This document shows, one piece after another, positions 1 to 7,637 of a DNA stretch of 64,000 bases; the stretch's first letter is position 1, and every line of letters begins with the position of its first letter. Under the pieces are notes generated by a model that did no database searches, was not told the DNA's origin, and saw nothing but the letters and a program-made list of their open reading frames with translations. Position numbers and translations under genes: made by a program. Source of the stretch: Spartobacteria bacterium UBA695 (GTDB taxonomy: Bacteria > Verrucomicrobiota > Verrucomicrobiia > Chthoniobacterales > Chthoniobacteraceae). Location of the stretch: the NCBI GenBank assembly GCA_002298145.1, contig DBMP01000022.1, positions 62,001-126,000 on the forward strand. The letters are read 5' to 3'.

Positions 1-497
1 TCGATGGCGGTGCTGGTGCCGTTGAGCCGGGGAATGAGGTAGTGCGCATTCCAGCGGGCGGGGCTCACAGAGCGGCCGTTGGCGGAAACGTCACTCGCGG
101 AGTTCACCGCCGAGGCGCTGCTGGAAACGCTCAGCCCATCGGAGCGCAGGCTTTGCCGGATGAGGTTCGCAATGCCGGTGCTCGTTCCCGTGCGGGCGGG
201 CATCATGGCGGAGGCGCTCTTGGGGGTGTAGAGGGTGACGGTGTTAGTGCCGGAGCCGACGGTCGTGGCGCTGGAGGTGAGGATGATTTCCTGTTTGAGA
301 TCGGAGACGACGAGCCCCAGGGCGGAACGCGCCAGGAGATCGGCCTTGAGCGTCCCTGCGTCGCTGTTGGCCACGGTGCGTTCGTTGCTAACGCGCGAGA
401 AGAACGCCATCACCATCCCCGCCAGCAGGACGATGACCGCCAGGACGATGACGATGGCCACGCCCCGCTTCGATGCTGTTGGAATGCGCGCGTTCAT
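1..497 (-). CDS. Verru_Chthon cassette protein A, N-terminal part (cut by window edge)
   Basis: From an ATG at 497 the minus-strand frame stays open for 165 codons to the window edge, so only the N-terminus is seen. It has a short basic stretch (SKRG), one hydrophobic segment at about residues 14-33, then FFSRVSNERTVAN. This is the start pattern I know from Verru_Chthon cassette protein A, the largest member of a four-gene pseudopilin-like set of Verrucomicrobiota. The family is usually over 1,000 residues, so most of the protein lies outside. It begins 7 bases after the stop of the cassette C gene and is last in a co-directional D-B-C-A set. The biochemical role is unknown. Export by a type II secretion or type IV pilus-like machine is inferred from the pseudopilin partners. 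Confidence 0.85.
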   Translation of the reverse strand, partial: MNARIPTASKRGVAIVIVLAVIVLLAGMVMAFFSRVSNERTVANSDAGTLKADLLARSALGLVVSDLKQEIILTSSATTVGSGTNTVTLYTPKSASAMMPARTGTSTGIANLIRQSLRSDGLSVSSSASAVNSASDVSANGRSVSPARWNAHYLIPRLNGTSTAI

Positions 498-504
498 GGG
501 GTGC

Positions 505-1602
505 TTAGAAATAAAAATACCGCTGGTAAATCCGGACGGCGGAGGCTGTGGAGGCGGGCAGCCCGGCCTTTTTGGCGAACGTGGTCTGGCTGACGACGCT
601 TTGCCACGCGGCGCTCATGAGGACGGGGTTAGCGGGGTCGAAATCCGGCAGGAGCGTGGTGAGCTTGGCCAGGGCGGTTTTGTCGGCGACGATGCGGCTG
701 CCGCCGTCGATCACGGCCAGGCCGACGATCACCGCGCTGATGTCCTGGATGCCCAGCGGGCCCCAGACGGCGCTCCCGGAGGTGGCCGCTTTGCAGATGT
801 AGCCGACTTTGTTGGTCTCGTCGTACCAACGCGAGCCGATGCTATAGCCGCTGCCGGAGTCGTCCGTGGCCAGGGGAGCGGTGGTGGCGGTGTGGTAGGG
901 GGCGATGACCGGGATGACCGAGAAGGTCCCGTCTTTCAAGAGCAGGCAGTACTCCATCCGGGCCACCTGGTCGCCCACGACGTCCCATTGCGGCACGGTG
1001 GCGGTGGCGGTGGAGGTGGGGTAGAGGTTGGACGAGTTGTTGTAGGTGTCGGCCAGCGGGGTGGCGAAGTTGACGGCGATGGTCGCGGGAAGGTAGCAGA
1101 CGGCGGTGGAATCGCCCGAGCCGGGAGCGTAGTCAAACCAGTGGAGCCCCCGGCCCAGCCGCTCCAGCTCGACGCGAGCGCCGCCGCTGATCTTGTCGTT
1201 CATTCGGTAGCCGATGAGCGAAAGGGTGTTGCGGGCCGTGGAGCCGACGCCGTAGGGATCGCTTTCCGCGAAGTGCCCCGTGGCTTCGCTGAAGAAGTAG
1301 AAGGCGTCGTTGCCGCTCTGGCTTTGGAGCAGGAAGTTGATGTCGCCGCGGTGGGCCATGCCCTCGAAGTCGCGGGCCATGCGGTTAAAGACCAGCCGCG
1401 CCTGCGCGTCGGCATCCATGCGGCGCTCGGCTTGTTTGATGGTGCTGGTGGTGCTGCGGACCATTTGCGAAACAATGAGGGCCATCATCCCCAGGATCGT
1501 CATGACGATCAGCGTTTCCAGCAGGCTGAATGCGCCGTGCTTCGATACGGCTCGCCCGGAGCCACCCCGGAAGGCGGCCGTGATGGAAGGCGGGGGAATC
1601 AT
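505..1602 (-). CDS. Verru_Chthon cassette protein C (pseudopilin-like, PulG-type N-terminus)
   Basis: A 365-residue protein with a type IV prepilin signature: a 22-residue basic leader, then GAFSLLETLIVMTILGMMAL, where the cut would fall after Gly and the Glu sits at mature position 5. A long hydrophobic helix follows. The rest is a soluble Ser/Thr/Gly-rich domain without a recognised enzyme motif. The motif MARDFEGMAHRGDINF after the helix fits the cassette C family. It starts 3 bases after the stop of the B gene and ends 7 bases before the A gene, so the genes are almost certainly co-transcribed. It probably acts as a minor pseudopilin in a periplasm-spanning fibre. No secretion ATPase or prepilin peptidase lies in this window. 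Confidence 0.85.
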   Translation of the reverse strand: MIPPPSITAAFRGGSGRAVSKHGAFSLLETLIVMTILGMMALIVSQMVRSTTSTIKQAERRMDADAQARLVFNRMARDFEGMAHRGDINFLLQSQSGNDAFYFFSEATGHFAESDPYGVGSTARNTLSLIGYRMNDKISGGARVELERLGRGLHWFDYAPGSGDSTAVCYLPATIAVNFATPLADTYNNSSNLYPTSTATATVPQWDVVGDQVARMEYCLLLKDGTFSVIPVIAPYHTATTAPLATDDSGSGYSIGSRWYDETNKVGYICKAATSGSAVWGPLGIQDISAVIVGLAVIDGGSRIVADKTALAKLTTLLPDFDPANPVLMSAAWQSVVSQTTFAKKAGLPASTASAVRIYQRYFYF

Positions 1603-1605
1603 GGG

Positions 1606-2067
1606 TCAGTTGAGATCCAAAGCGAGAATACTTTCAGCCATGCCCACGTTATTGCCAGAGGCGCGCGCGGGCCATGTCACCACGACTTTTTGCATGGTAG
1701 GGCTTCCCGTCGAGCCGGAGACAGCCGAGACCGTTTTGACTTCCACGCGGTAGCGGGCATTGGGCAGCTTCTGCAAATCAGTGGTGTACTGGCCGCCGTC
1801 ATCCACGTAGAGCGTCTTTCCAGTGGTGTCGGGGATGGTGATCTTAAAATAAGGGGAGGCGGTGCCGGTGGTGGAGACTTCGCGCAGATCGGCGGCGATG
1901 GCGCTGATGAGGCTGACGGCTCCGGTTTGCGAGGAGGCGTTTTGGGCGACGTTCAGGCCGACGGGGATGAGCCCCAAAATCGAGATCAGGCAGAACCCGG
2001 CGATGCCGATGGCCAGGGCCACTTCGACGAGCGAGAACCCGGAGGATTGGGAGGGAAAGCGTTTCAT
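1606..2067 (-). CDS. Verru_Chthon cassette protein B (pseudopilin-like)
   Basis: A 153-residue protein. The prepilin signature SSGFSLVEVALAIGIAGFC follows an 8-residue leader, then a single transmembrane helix (ISILGLIPVGLN) and a small domain with alternating beta-type segments (YRVEVKTVSAV, QKVVVTWPA). This matches the short cassette B proteins. Its ATG overlaps the stop of the D gene (ATGA at 2067-2064), which suggests translational coupling. Like its partners it should be processed by a prepilin peptidase and inserted in the inner membrane. No individual function is known for the family. Confidence 0.87.
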   Translation of the reverse strand: MKRFPSQSSGFSLVEVALAIGIAGFCLISILGLIPVGLNVAQNASSQTGAVSLISAIAADLREVSTTGTASPYFKITIPDTTGKTLYVDDGGQYTTDLQKLPNARYRVEVKTVSAVSGSTGSPTMQKVVVTWPARASGNNVGMAESILALDLN

Positions 2068-2903
2068 GGGCGATAGAGGGTTGCCAAGCCGGTGAGACCG
2101 TTGATGCCGATAGCCGCCACGTTGGTCCCCTGGTCGGGCTTGGTGCCGTGGGTGGCCTGGATGGCGATTTCTTTACAAGGGGCGACGCCCGGCTGCGGTC
2201 CGGCGTCGGAGGTGGCCTCGCCCTGTGGGTTGAACATCACGATGCCGCTGGGGACGGGTTGGCCGCCGGTGGCGGTGGGGGCGGGCCGGATGCCGAAGGT
2301 GTACTGTGCGGTGCCGCCCAGTGGGTATTGGAATTGAAAAAGGAGCGGGCTGCTCGCGGGGCTCAGGCCGACGCGGTCTTTGGCGGCGATGGCCGCTCCG
2401 GGCCGCTTGGCGAAGGTGGGGGTGACCGCCGTGGGGGTGCAGACGTGCACGTTTTCAATTTTGACCAGCTTGCCGATTTGCACAAGCCGCGAGGCCGTCA
2501 GCGTCTGGACCGCCGGGGTGGCGGTGCCGGTGGTCTCTGCCGCGGCTTCGCTAAAGATGGAGGTGCCGTCGCGCGAGGCCACCACCGAGATGATCAGCCG
2601 CCCGACGCCGGAGGTTGCGGGCGAGGTGCTGGTCTTCGAGCTGTCTTCCTCGAAGATCCCGACCCAGGTGTAGGTGTGGTTGGCCACCGCGTAGCCCCGG
2701 GCCAGCTCCAGTACGTTGGCGATTTGATACCCGGCGTTGGTGATGTTGGCCGTCCGGTTGCGCGTGAGCGCGGAGATCGAGAGGCCCATGAGCACGACGA
2801 AGATGGCAATCACGGCCATCAGTTCCAACAGGCTGAAGCCACGCACGTTGTGGCGGGAGGAGTCCTGATGCGCTCTCGATGAAATGGGGGGGAGGATGGG
2901 CAT
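2064..2903 (-). CDS. Verru_Chthon cassette protein D (pseudopilin-like)
   Basis: A 279-residue protein and the first gene of the cassette. A 21-residue leader precedes RGFSLLELMAVIAIFVVLMG, a textbook prepilin cleavage site with mature Phe1 and Glu5. The mature part carries ARGYAVANHTYTWVGIFEED, a pattern typical of GspH-like minor pseudopilins of this family. The C-terminal half is a Gly/Pro/Thr-rich domain (FNPQGEATSDAGPQP). The upstream sequence holds a good promoter candidate shared in part with the PEP-CTERM gene at 5121, so the D-B-C-A operon probably starts here. No Shine-Dalgarno sequence precedes the ATG. Confidence 0.86.
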   Translation of the reverse strand: MPILPPISSRAHQDSSRHNVRGFSLLELMAVIAIFVVLMGLSISALTRNRTANITNAGYQIANVLELARGYAVANHTYTWVGIFEEDSSKTSTSPATSGVGRLIISVVASRDGTSIFSEAAAETTGTATPAVQTLTASRLVQIGKLVKIENVHVCTPTAVTPTFAKRPGAAIAAKDRVGLSPASSPLLFQFQYPLGGTAQYTFGIRPAPTATGGQPVPSGIVMFNPQGEATSDAGPQPGVAPCKEIAIQATHGTKPDQGTNVAAIGINGLTGLATLYRP

Positions 2904-2934
2904 CTTGGTTAATTCAACTTAACTTGATACCTGG

Positions 2935-2978
2935 ATAATGCAATGGAGGTGCGTGCTATGCAAGCACTTTATTTTTTT
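2935..2978 (-). promoter_or_regulatory. Promoter candidate of the pseudopilin cassette
   Basis: On the minus strand a TTGCAT box (2963-2958) stands 17 bases before CATTAT (2940-2935), with an A-rich stretch just upstream (A7 then TAAAGTG). The 23 bases covering the A-rich part and the TTGCATAGC box match the region before the gene at 5121 at all but one position. The TTGCAT box is inside a short palindrome (GTGCT-TGCAT-AGCAC). Confidence 0.5.
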
Positions 2979-3035
2979 GTAAAGCATATTGCCGATTTGC
3001 CCTGATAAATGCGCTGGCGCGGTGCTATAGCAATT

Positions 3036-3446
3036 CTATTCTGATGGCCAATTCGAGAGAATTGGAGGGGGGTTCCGGTGCCAGAATGAGCCGGAATGCT
3101 TGATCGTCTTTCCGTCGTGATTGCGAAAGCGCAGCGTCCCGACGCGAACGGCCCGGAGGCCCGGGGCGGGGAGGATGGCCAGCGTGAGGCCGCCCGCCGC
3201 GACGGTGGCCTGGCCCTCGGCGATGGAAAAGGGGTGGGGGCTGATCAGCGCGGTCTCAAAGGCGTCGGCGCGGCTTAGGTTAAAAGTGTCTGCAATTACC
3301 AGACACCCTGCCGATTTATCGAACTCGAAGCGGGCCAACGAGCCCAACGGCGGGAGGAGCGGACTCCCGGGGTGCCCGGCCAGGATGGCTGTGGTTTGAT
3401 CGGTCTCCAGGCCGCTGTTCAGAAAGGGGATAAGGACGGGGTTCAT
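3036..3446 (-). CDS. Hypothetical protein, possible remnant of a heparinase-type C-terminal domain
   Basis: A 136-residue frame without signal peptide or transmembrane segment. It contains alternating beta-type segments (ARFEFDKSAGCLVIADTF, GLTLAILPAPGLRAVRVG) and ends in a Trp/Pro-rich tail. The pattern faintly resembles the beta-sandwich C-terminus of heparinase II/III-like lyases, but no catalytic part is present and I would not rely on it. It lies 61 bases downstream of the regulator stop on the same strand, behind a strong stem-loop. Codon use looks coding, but no ribosome binding site is visible. It may be a fragment of a lost gene or a lineage-specific small protein. Confidence 0.45.
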   Translation of the reverse strand: MNPVLIPFLNSGLETDQTTAILAGHPGSPLLPPLGSLARFEFDKSAGCLVIADTFNLSRADAFETALISPHPFSIAEGQATVAAGGLTLAILPAPGLRAVRVGTLRFRNHDGKTIKHSGSFWHRNPPPILSNWPSE

Positions 3447-3457
3447 GGAACGCAGGC

Positions 3458-3484
3458 ACGGAAACCGGGCGATCCGGTTTCCGT
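3458..3484 (-). terminator. Perfect 11-bp stem-loop after the regulator gene
   Basis: ACGGAAACCGG and CCGGTTTCCGT form a perfect 11-bp stem with a 5-base loop, 23 bases after the stop of the regulator gene. There is no T-run on either side, so it may be a weak terminator, an mRNA 3'-end stabiliser, or a structure in the leader of the small gene that follows. Confidence 0.45.
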
Positions 3485-3507
3485 ACTAGACTAAAATGGG
3501 GAGGCGC

Positions 3508-4689
3508 TTAGCTCGCCAGGATCGCCTGAGGAAACTCGGGGGTGTGGCCGTTTTCGTCAACCGTAATGTCGATATCCGGAAGCTGGCTGCGCAGTTCGTC
3601 GTTGATCTTTTCGCGGCCGCCGCACGTGGAGCGCACGAGCATGATGGGGCGCGGATTTTCCGGCGACTGGCAGGTCTCCCCCTGCGCCAGAGAGAGCGCG
3701 CTTTTGAGGAGCCAGGTGCCGATGTGGTCGAAATTCTGGTGGATCGTGCTCAGGGGCGGGTCGCTGTAGCGGCTGCCTTCCGTGTCGTTGTAGCCGATGA
3801 TCGTGTAATCTTCCGGCGCGCTCAGGCCCAGCTTATGCATGGCCGTCATGAAGCGCAGCGCATGCTCGTCGTCGTAGCTGATGATGGCGAGATCGCCCTG
3901 GTAGCCCTTCCAGCGCTCCGCGAGCTGATCCATCGCCTGCGCCCCGGGGGCGACGAGCCCGCAAAGGCTGACGAGGTTCTCCCGCGAAGTGAAGCAGGCA
4001 TAGGCGCTCAGGCGCTTTTGCAGCAGGACGTCGCTGGCGGAATCGGGCCCGATGAGGGCGATCCGCTGGTGCCCCAGCAGGCTGAAATAGTTGCAGAGGC
4101 TCTCAATGGCCTCGCTCGTGCTCGTGCCGAAGGTGTCCGGGCGGGTAAAGCAATTGCGCTCCAGGCCCGGGATGAGCATGGCGATGCTCACCGGAAGCGG
4201 GCAGCGCTGGACGAAATCGCGCACTTCCTCGGTCTTTTCATGCGGGAACCATGGCAGCGTGAGGGCCACGCAGCCGTCTTTTTGAAATTGCTGCGCCTGG
4301 GCGAGCGCTTCGTCGGAGAAATCGCGAACCCATCCCGACTTGAGGTCCACGCCCTGTTCCTGGCCCGCCTGGGCCACGGCCTGGATGACGCGGAAGGCGT
4401 AGGCGTTGCTTTCATTGCCCACCAGCATTCCGACCGCCTTGCCGCCCCTGCCTGCCGGGAGCGCCTCGGCGGTCCTGGCGACAAACGTGCCGCTGCCCAC
4501 GCGGCGAACGATGCTGCCGTCGTCGACCATCTGCTTGAGCGCCTTCCGCACCGTGAGGAAATTACAGTTATAGCTTTCCGCCATATCCCGTTCGGCAGGA
4601 AGCTTGGCTCCCACGGGGAGGGTTTGCACCAATCGCCGGATCTCGGCTTCGACTCGCTGGTGTTTCAATTGGGTGCGAGCAATTTTCAT
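3508..4689 (-). CDS. GntR-family regulator with LacI-type sugar-binding domain
   Basis: A 393-residue regulator. Residues about 1-72 are a winged helix of the GntR type (AEIRRLVQTLPVGAKLPAERD, NCNFLTVRKALKQMVDDGSIV, RRVGSGTFVA). The rest is a periplasmic-binding-protein-like fold as in LacI/AraR regulators: GKAVGMLVGNESNAYAFRVI, HQRIALIGPDSAS, YTIIGYNDTEGSRYSDPPLS. This domain combination is typical of regulators that release DNA when a sugar binds. It is divergent from the PEP-CTERM/GH5 genes and is the obvious candidate to control them. I chose the ATG at 4689; a TTG 18 bases upstream is possible. A good promoter lies just upstream. Confidence 0.85.
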   Translation of the reverse strand: MKIARTQLKHQRVEAEIRRLVQTLPVGAKLPAERDMAESYNCNFLTVRKALKQMVDDGSIVRRVGSGTFVARTAEALPAGRGGKAVGMLVGNESNAYAFRVIQAVAQAGQEQGVDLKSGWVRDFSDEALAQAQQFQKDGCVALTLPWFPHEKTEEVRDFVQRCPLPVSIAMLIPGLERNCFTRPDTFGTSTSEAIESLCNYFSLLGHQRIALIGPDSASDVLLQKRLSAYACFTSRENLVSLCGLVAPGAQAMDQLAERWKGYQGDLAIISYDDEHALRFMTAMHKLGLSAPEDYTIIGYNDTEGSRYSDPPLSTIHQNFDHIGTWLLKSALSLAQGETCQSPENPRPIMLVRSTCGGREKINDELRSQLPDIDITVDENGHTPEFPQAILAS

Positions 4690-4737
4690 TGGATGTGGAG
4701 GGTTCAAAACAGGTAATAGCAGTCCGCTTGAGAGGAC

Positions 4738-4765
4738 AATATAGCAATCGCGTCACTTTTGTCAG
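4738..4765 (-). promoter_or_regulatory. Promoter of the GntR/LacI-type regulator
   Basis: On the minus strand CTGACA (4765-4760) and TATATT (4743-4738) are 16 bases apart, each one mismatch from the sigma-70 consensus. The -10 box ends about 49 bases before the chosen ATG. Confidence 0.55.
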
Positions 4766-4993
4766 CATAAAACTATAAAAAATGTTCAACAATGTGAAAA
4801 AATTGCCGACATTTCTCTTCAGTTACCTCTGTTGATGCTGGATTTTGCTGCTTCCCTGGTCGCGGCCCAGAAGGGAGCGGTTGCTTTGTTGTGCTAAAGC
4901 AATCTGGCTAAGATCAAGGGAATCAGGAGCTTTTGGAGGCGAAATAGGGCAAAATCATGGATTGATGCGCTCTGGAAAGGCATTGATCGAAAT

Positions 4994-5036
4994 AAAAAAT
5001 AAAGTCCTTGCATAGCTATATGGCTTGCGGTAGATA
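4994..5036 (+). promoter_or_regulatory. Promoter candidate of the PEP-CTERM surface-protein gene
   Basis: An A-rich stretch followed by TTGCAT (5008-5013), a 17-base spacer and TAGATA (5031-5036). The A-rich part and TTGCATAGC are shared, with one mismatch in 23, with the region before the pseudopilin cassette, at the same spacing to the -10-like box. The boxes themselves are poor matches to the sigma-70 consensus. Confidence 0.4.
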
Positions 5037-5120
5037 GGGGGCAGCTCACAGAGCGCCTGGTCGTTCTGCTCACCCTGTTGCAAACCCCGATTAATAGAGC
5101 ACTTTCCTCTTAACCCCATT

Positions 5121-7556
5121 ATGAAAACCTCCTCCCCTCTTCAGCACAAATCCACCGCCTCTGTGCGCGGCCATATTCTGGTTCTGTCTTCGCTGCTATT
5201 TGCCTGTCAGGCCGTTCATGCGGCCTCGGTTACATGGAATAGCACGGTAACGAGCGGCAGTTGGGATTCGACGGCTAACTGGTTTACAACCACAGTCCCG
5301 ACCGTTTCTTCCACGGCGTATTTTCTCAATACCGCAAGCGCCGCGACGATCACTCTGAGCGGATCTTCCGCAGCGCAGGGGGTAGTGGTGAACAACACCT
5401 CCGCGACTGCGTTTTCTTCCGGGACGTTGACCTTGGGGAGCGGAGGGCTGACGGTTAGCAGCGGTGCGGGAGCCGTGACGCTGGGGTCGACGATTGCGCT
5501 TGCTTCGTCCCAAACGTGGACCAGCGGCACCTCCGTGGTATACAATGCCGTGACGACGGGATCGAACCTGGGGGCCGTTACATTGACCTTCTCGGGCGGC
5601 GCTTATTCCGCCCAGTACAACACCACCTCTTATTTCTCCGAGGGAAGCGGCTCCTCCCTCTCTATTTTAGTGGACGGAGGGTCTTCCATAACCAGCACCA
5701 AGACGGGCGTGAATGTATTCAGTGGAGGGCTGTGGGTTAAGAATGGTTCGATCTCCTTCTATAACGGCAGTTTTGGCTCGGGCACGATTACCCTGGGCGA
5801 CACCTCGACTTCCTCGGGAACGGCGTCAATCGCCGTTAACAACACCACCACCATTGCCAACAACATCGTGGTGCAGGGTGGGGGAACTTCAATCATCCGG
5901 GAGGGGGATTCGAGCGGTACCCACGTTCAGACCTACACTGGCACGATCACTTTGAATAACACCGCCGCACTTCAGCTTCAGGGGCCATCAACCAGCTCCG
6001 GGAGTATTGTCTTCAGCGGCCCGATCGTTGGCTCCGGTGGCCTTGCCGTCAATGTCCGGTTGAATGCCACGCTTTCTGGCATCAACACCTTTTCTGGCGG
6101 AGTAAGCGTTACCTCCGGTTTGCTGAACATCGGCAGCGCCTGGGCCTTGGGTTCGGGGACGTTGACCCTGAACAGCGGCTCCATCGACAACAAGACCGGC
6201 TCCTCCTTGACGCTAGCCACCGACAACGTCCAGGCATGGAATGGCGGCTTCACGTTTGTGGGTACCAACGATTTGAATCTGGGCACCGGGGCGGTCTCCC
6301 TCGGTTCCGCATCAAGGACGGTTACCGTTACTGCCAATACGCTGGCCGTGGGCGGGGCGATCTCCGGTGGGGCTGCTAGCGCGGGCTTGACGAAGTCCGG
6401 CGCGGGCACGCTGCTCCTGGCCGGGGCCAATACCTACACCGGTGTCACCACCATCAACACCGGCACCTTGCAATTAGGCAATGGCTCCACCGGTTCGCTG
6501 ACCAGCGGCACGGTTTCAGTGGCCTCGGGAGCGGCCTTTGTGCTCAACCAAGGAGACGGCGGAAGCTATGCCGGTACGGTTTCCAATAACGGCACGGTTT
6601 ATGCCGCTTCAGCCAAGAGGAACACCTTTGCGGGAGTGGTTGCGGGTGCTGGCGCTTTCAATCAAGTCGGCTCGGGAACGACCATCCTTACCGCCGCCAA
6701 CACCTACACCGGGGCGACCACCATTTCCGCCGGTGAACTCGACGTCAACGGCTCCACCCACGCATCGAGCGCGGTCAGCATTCTCTCGGGCGGCGCTCTG
6801 GGCGGCACGGGCACGGTCAACGGCACCGTGACCGGCGTTGACGCCACCGTCAAGGGCTCCGGCCTGAAGATCGCGGGAGCGGCCTCCTTCAGCGGCAACA
6901 GCACGCTGAGCGGCACCAACACCTTTTCCGCTGGCGTGACGGCCTCCTCCGGCATCCTTTCGGTTACAGGCCTGACCACCACCAACAATTCAGCCTTGTC
7001 AGTATCCGCCGCGGCCACCTTGGTCAACAGCGGCACCGTCAAGGGCGATGTGGACGTGCTGGGAACCTACCGGGGGTCCGGCACGGTCAACGGCGCGTTG
7101 ACGATTGAAAGCGGGGCCACCTTCACGGTAGGCGCTAGCACCGTCAGCAGCCTGAGCGTGAAATCCGGAGCGCTGGTCTCCCTCACGCTGGATTCCCTCG
7201 CATCCTATAATCACATCACCGCTACCAACTCCGTGACCCTCAGCGGCGGAACCCTCGACTTGACGCTGGGAACCACGCTCGGCACCTACGTTCTGATTGA
7301 TAACGAGGGAGCTTCCTTGATTTCCGGGACCTTCGGAACGGTAACGCTGGGCGGTTCGACAGTGACCATCGCCGACAGCACCAGCACCTCCACCACCTTT
7401 ACCTACGGCAGCCTGATCTACGAACTCAACTACACGGGCGGCACCGGGAACGACCTTACGTTGACCGTCGTGCCCGAGCCGGGAACCTGGGCTATGGTCC
7501 TCTCCGGGTTCGGCTGCCTGGTCGGCCTGCAACACCTGCGCCGTAAGAACGCATAG
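5121..7556 (+). CDS. Autotransporter-type beta-strand-repeat protein with PEP-CTERM sorting signal
   Basis: An 811-residue exported protein. Residues 1-34 are a signal peptide (LVLSSLLFACQAVHAAS). The body consists of Gly/Ser/Thr-rich beta-helix repeats of the passenger-associated type (GAGTLLLAGANTYTGVTTIN, GSGTTILTAANTYTGATTIS). The end is a PEP-CTERM tripartite signal: VPEPGTWA, a hydrophobic helix, then LRRKN. There is no C-terminal outer-membrane barrel, so sorting would depend on an exosortase, not on autotransport. Its place before three secreted carbohydrate-active proteins suggests a cell-surface role in holding glycans or enzymes, but that is inference. A weak promoter candidate lies upstream and a strong stem-loop follows. 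Confidence 0.88.
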   Translation: MKTSSPLQHKSTASVRGHILVLSSLLFACQAVHAASVTWNSTVTSGSWDSTANWFTTTVPTVSSTAYFLNTASAATITLSGSSAAQGVVVNNTSATAFSSGTLTLGSGGLTVSSGAGAVTLGSTIALASSQTWTSGTSVVYNAVTTGSNLGAVTLTFSGGAYSAQYNTTSYFSEGSGSSLSILVDGGSSITSTKTGVNVFSGGLWVKNGSISFYNGSFGSGTITLGDTSTSSGTASIAVNNTTTIANNIVVQGGGTSIIREGDSSGTHVQTYTGTITLNNTAALQLQGPSTSSGSIVFSGPIVGSGGLAVNVRLNATLSGINTFSGGVSVTSGLLNIGSAWALGSGTLTLNSGSIDNKTGSSLTLATDNVQAWNGGFTFVGTNDLNLGTGAVSLGSASRTVTVTANTLAVGGAISGGAASAGLTKSGAGTLLLAGANTYTGVTTINTGTLQLGNGSTGSLTSGTVSVASGAAFVLNQGDGGSYAGTVSNNGTVYAASAKRNTFAGVVAGAGAFNQVGSGTTILTAANTYTGATTISAGELDVNGSTHASSAVSILSGGALGGTGTVNGTVTGVDATVKGSGLKIAGAASFSGNSTLSGTNTFSAGVTASSGILSVTGLTTTNNSALSVSAAATLVNSGTVKGDVDVLGTYRGSGTVNGALTIESGATFTVGASTVSSLSVKSGALVSLTLDSLASYNHITATNSVTLSGGTLDLTLGTTLGTYVLIDNEGASLISGTFGTVTLGGSTVTIADSTSTSTTFTYGSLIYELNYTGGTGNDLTLTVVPEPGTWAMVLSGFGCLVGLQHLRRKNA

Positions 7557-7588
7557 AGCTATATTCACGCTACTTCCATTGAGAGCAA

Positions 7589-7620
7589 GGCGGGCCCGGG
7601 AGCCGGCTTCCGGGTCCGCC
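7589..7620 (+). terminator. Strong GC-rich stem-loop after the PEP-CTERM gene
   Basis: GGCGGGCCCGGGAGCC is followed directly by GGCTTCCGGGTCCGCC, which pairs along its length with two G-U pairs. The last few central bases must form the loop. A T-rich stretch (TTTCCTTATTT) follows. It could end most transcripts of the surface-protein gene and leave a lower level for the downstream enzymes, or protect an mRNA end. Confidence 0.55.
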
Positions 7621-7637
7621 AATCCATTTCCTTATTT

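Larger units (their letters stand above)
4690..5120. other. Divergent intergenic regulatory region
   Basis: This 431-base AT-richer gap separates the regulator from the surface-protein gene. It holds a minus-strand promoter near 4738-4765, a plus-strand promoter candidate near 4994-5036, and between them runs of A/T but no open frame with coding character. I found no RNA gene and no long inverted repeat. An operator for the GntR-type regulator is expected here but cannot be fixed by eye. Confidence 0.6.

Noticed and set aside
235..2076. Long plus-strand open frame opposite the pseudopilin cassette
   Set aside because: Gly/Asp/Arg-rich shadow of GC-rich minus-strand genes; no domain, and the minus strand holds recognised prepilin motifs.
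2941..2978. Sigma-54 promoter (TTGCA as -12 box)
   Set aside because: No GG at the required distance upstream; the shared A-tract and 17-base spacing fit a sigma-70-like arrangement better.
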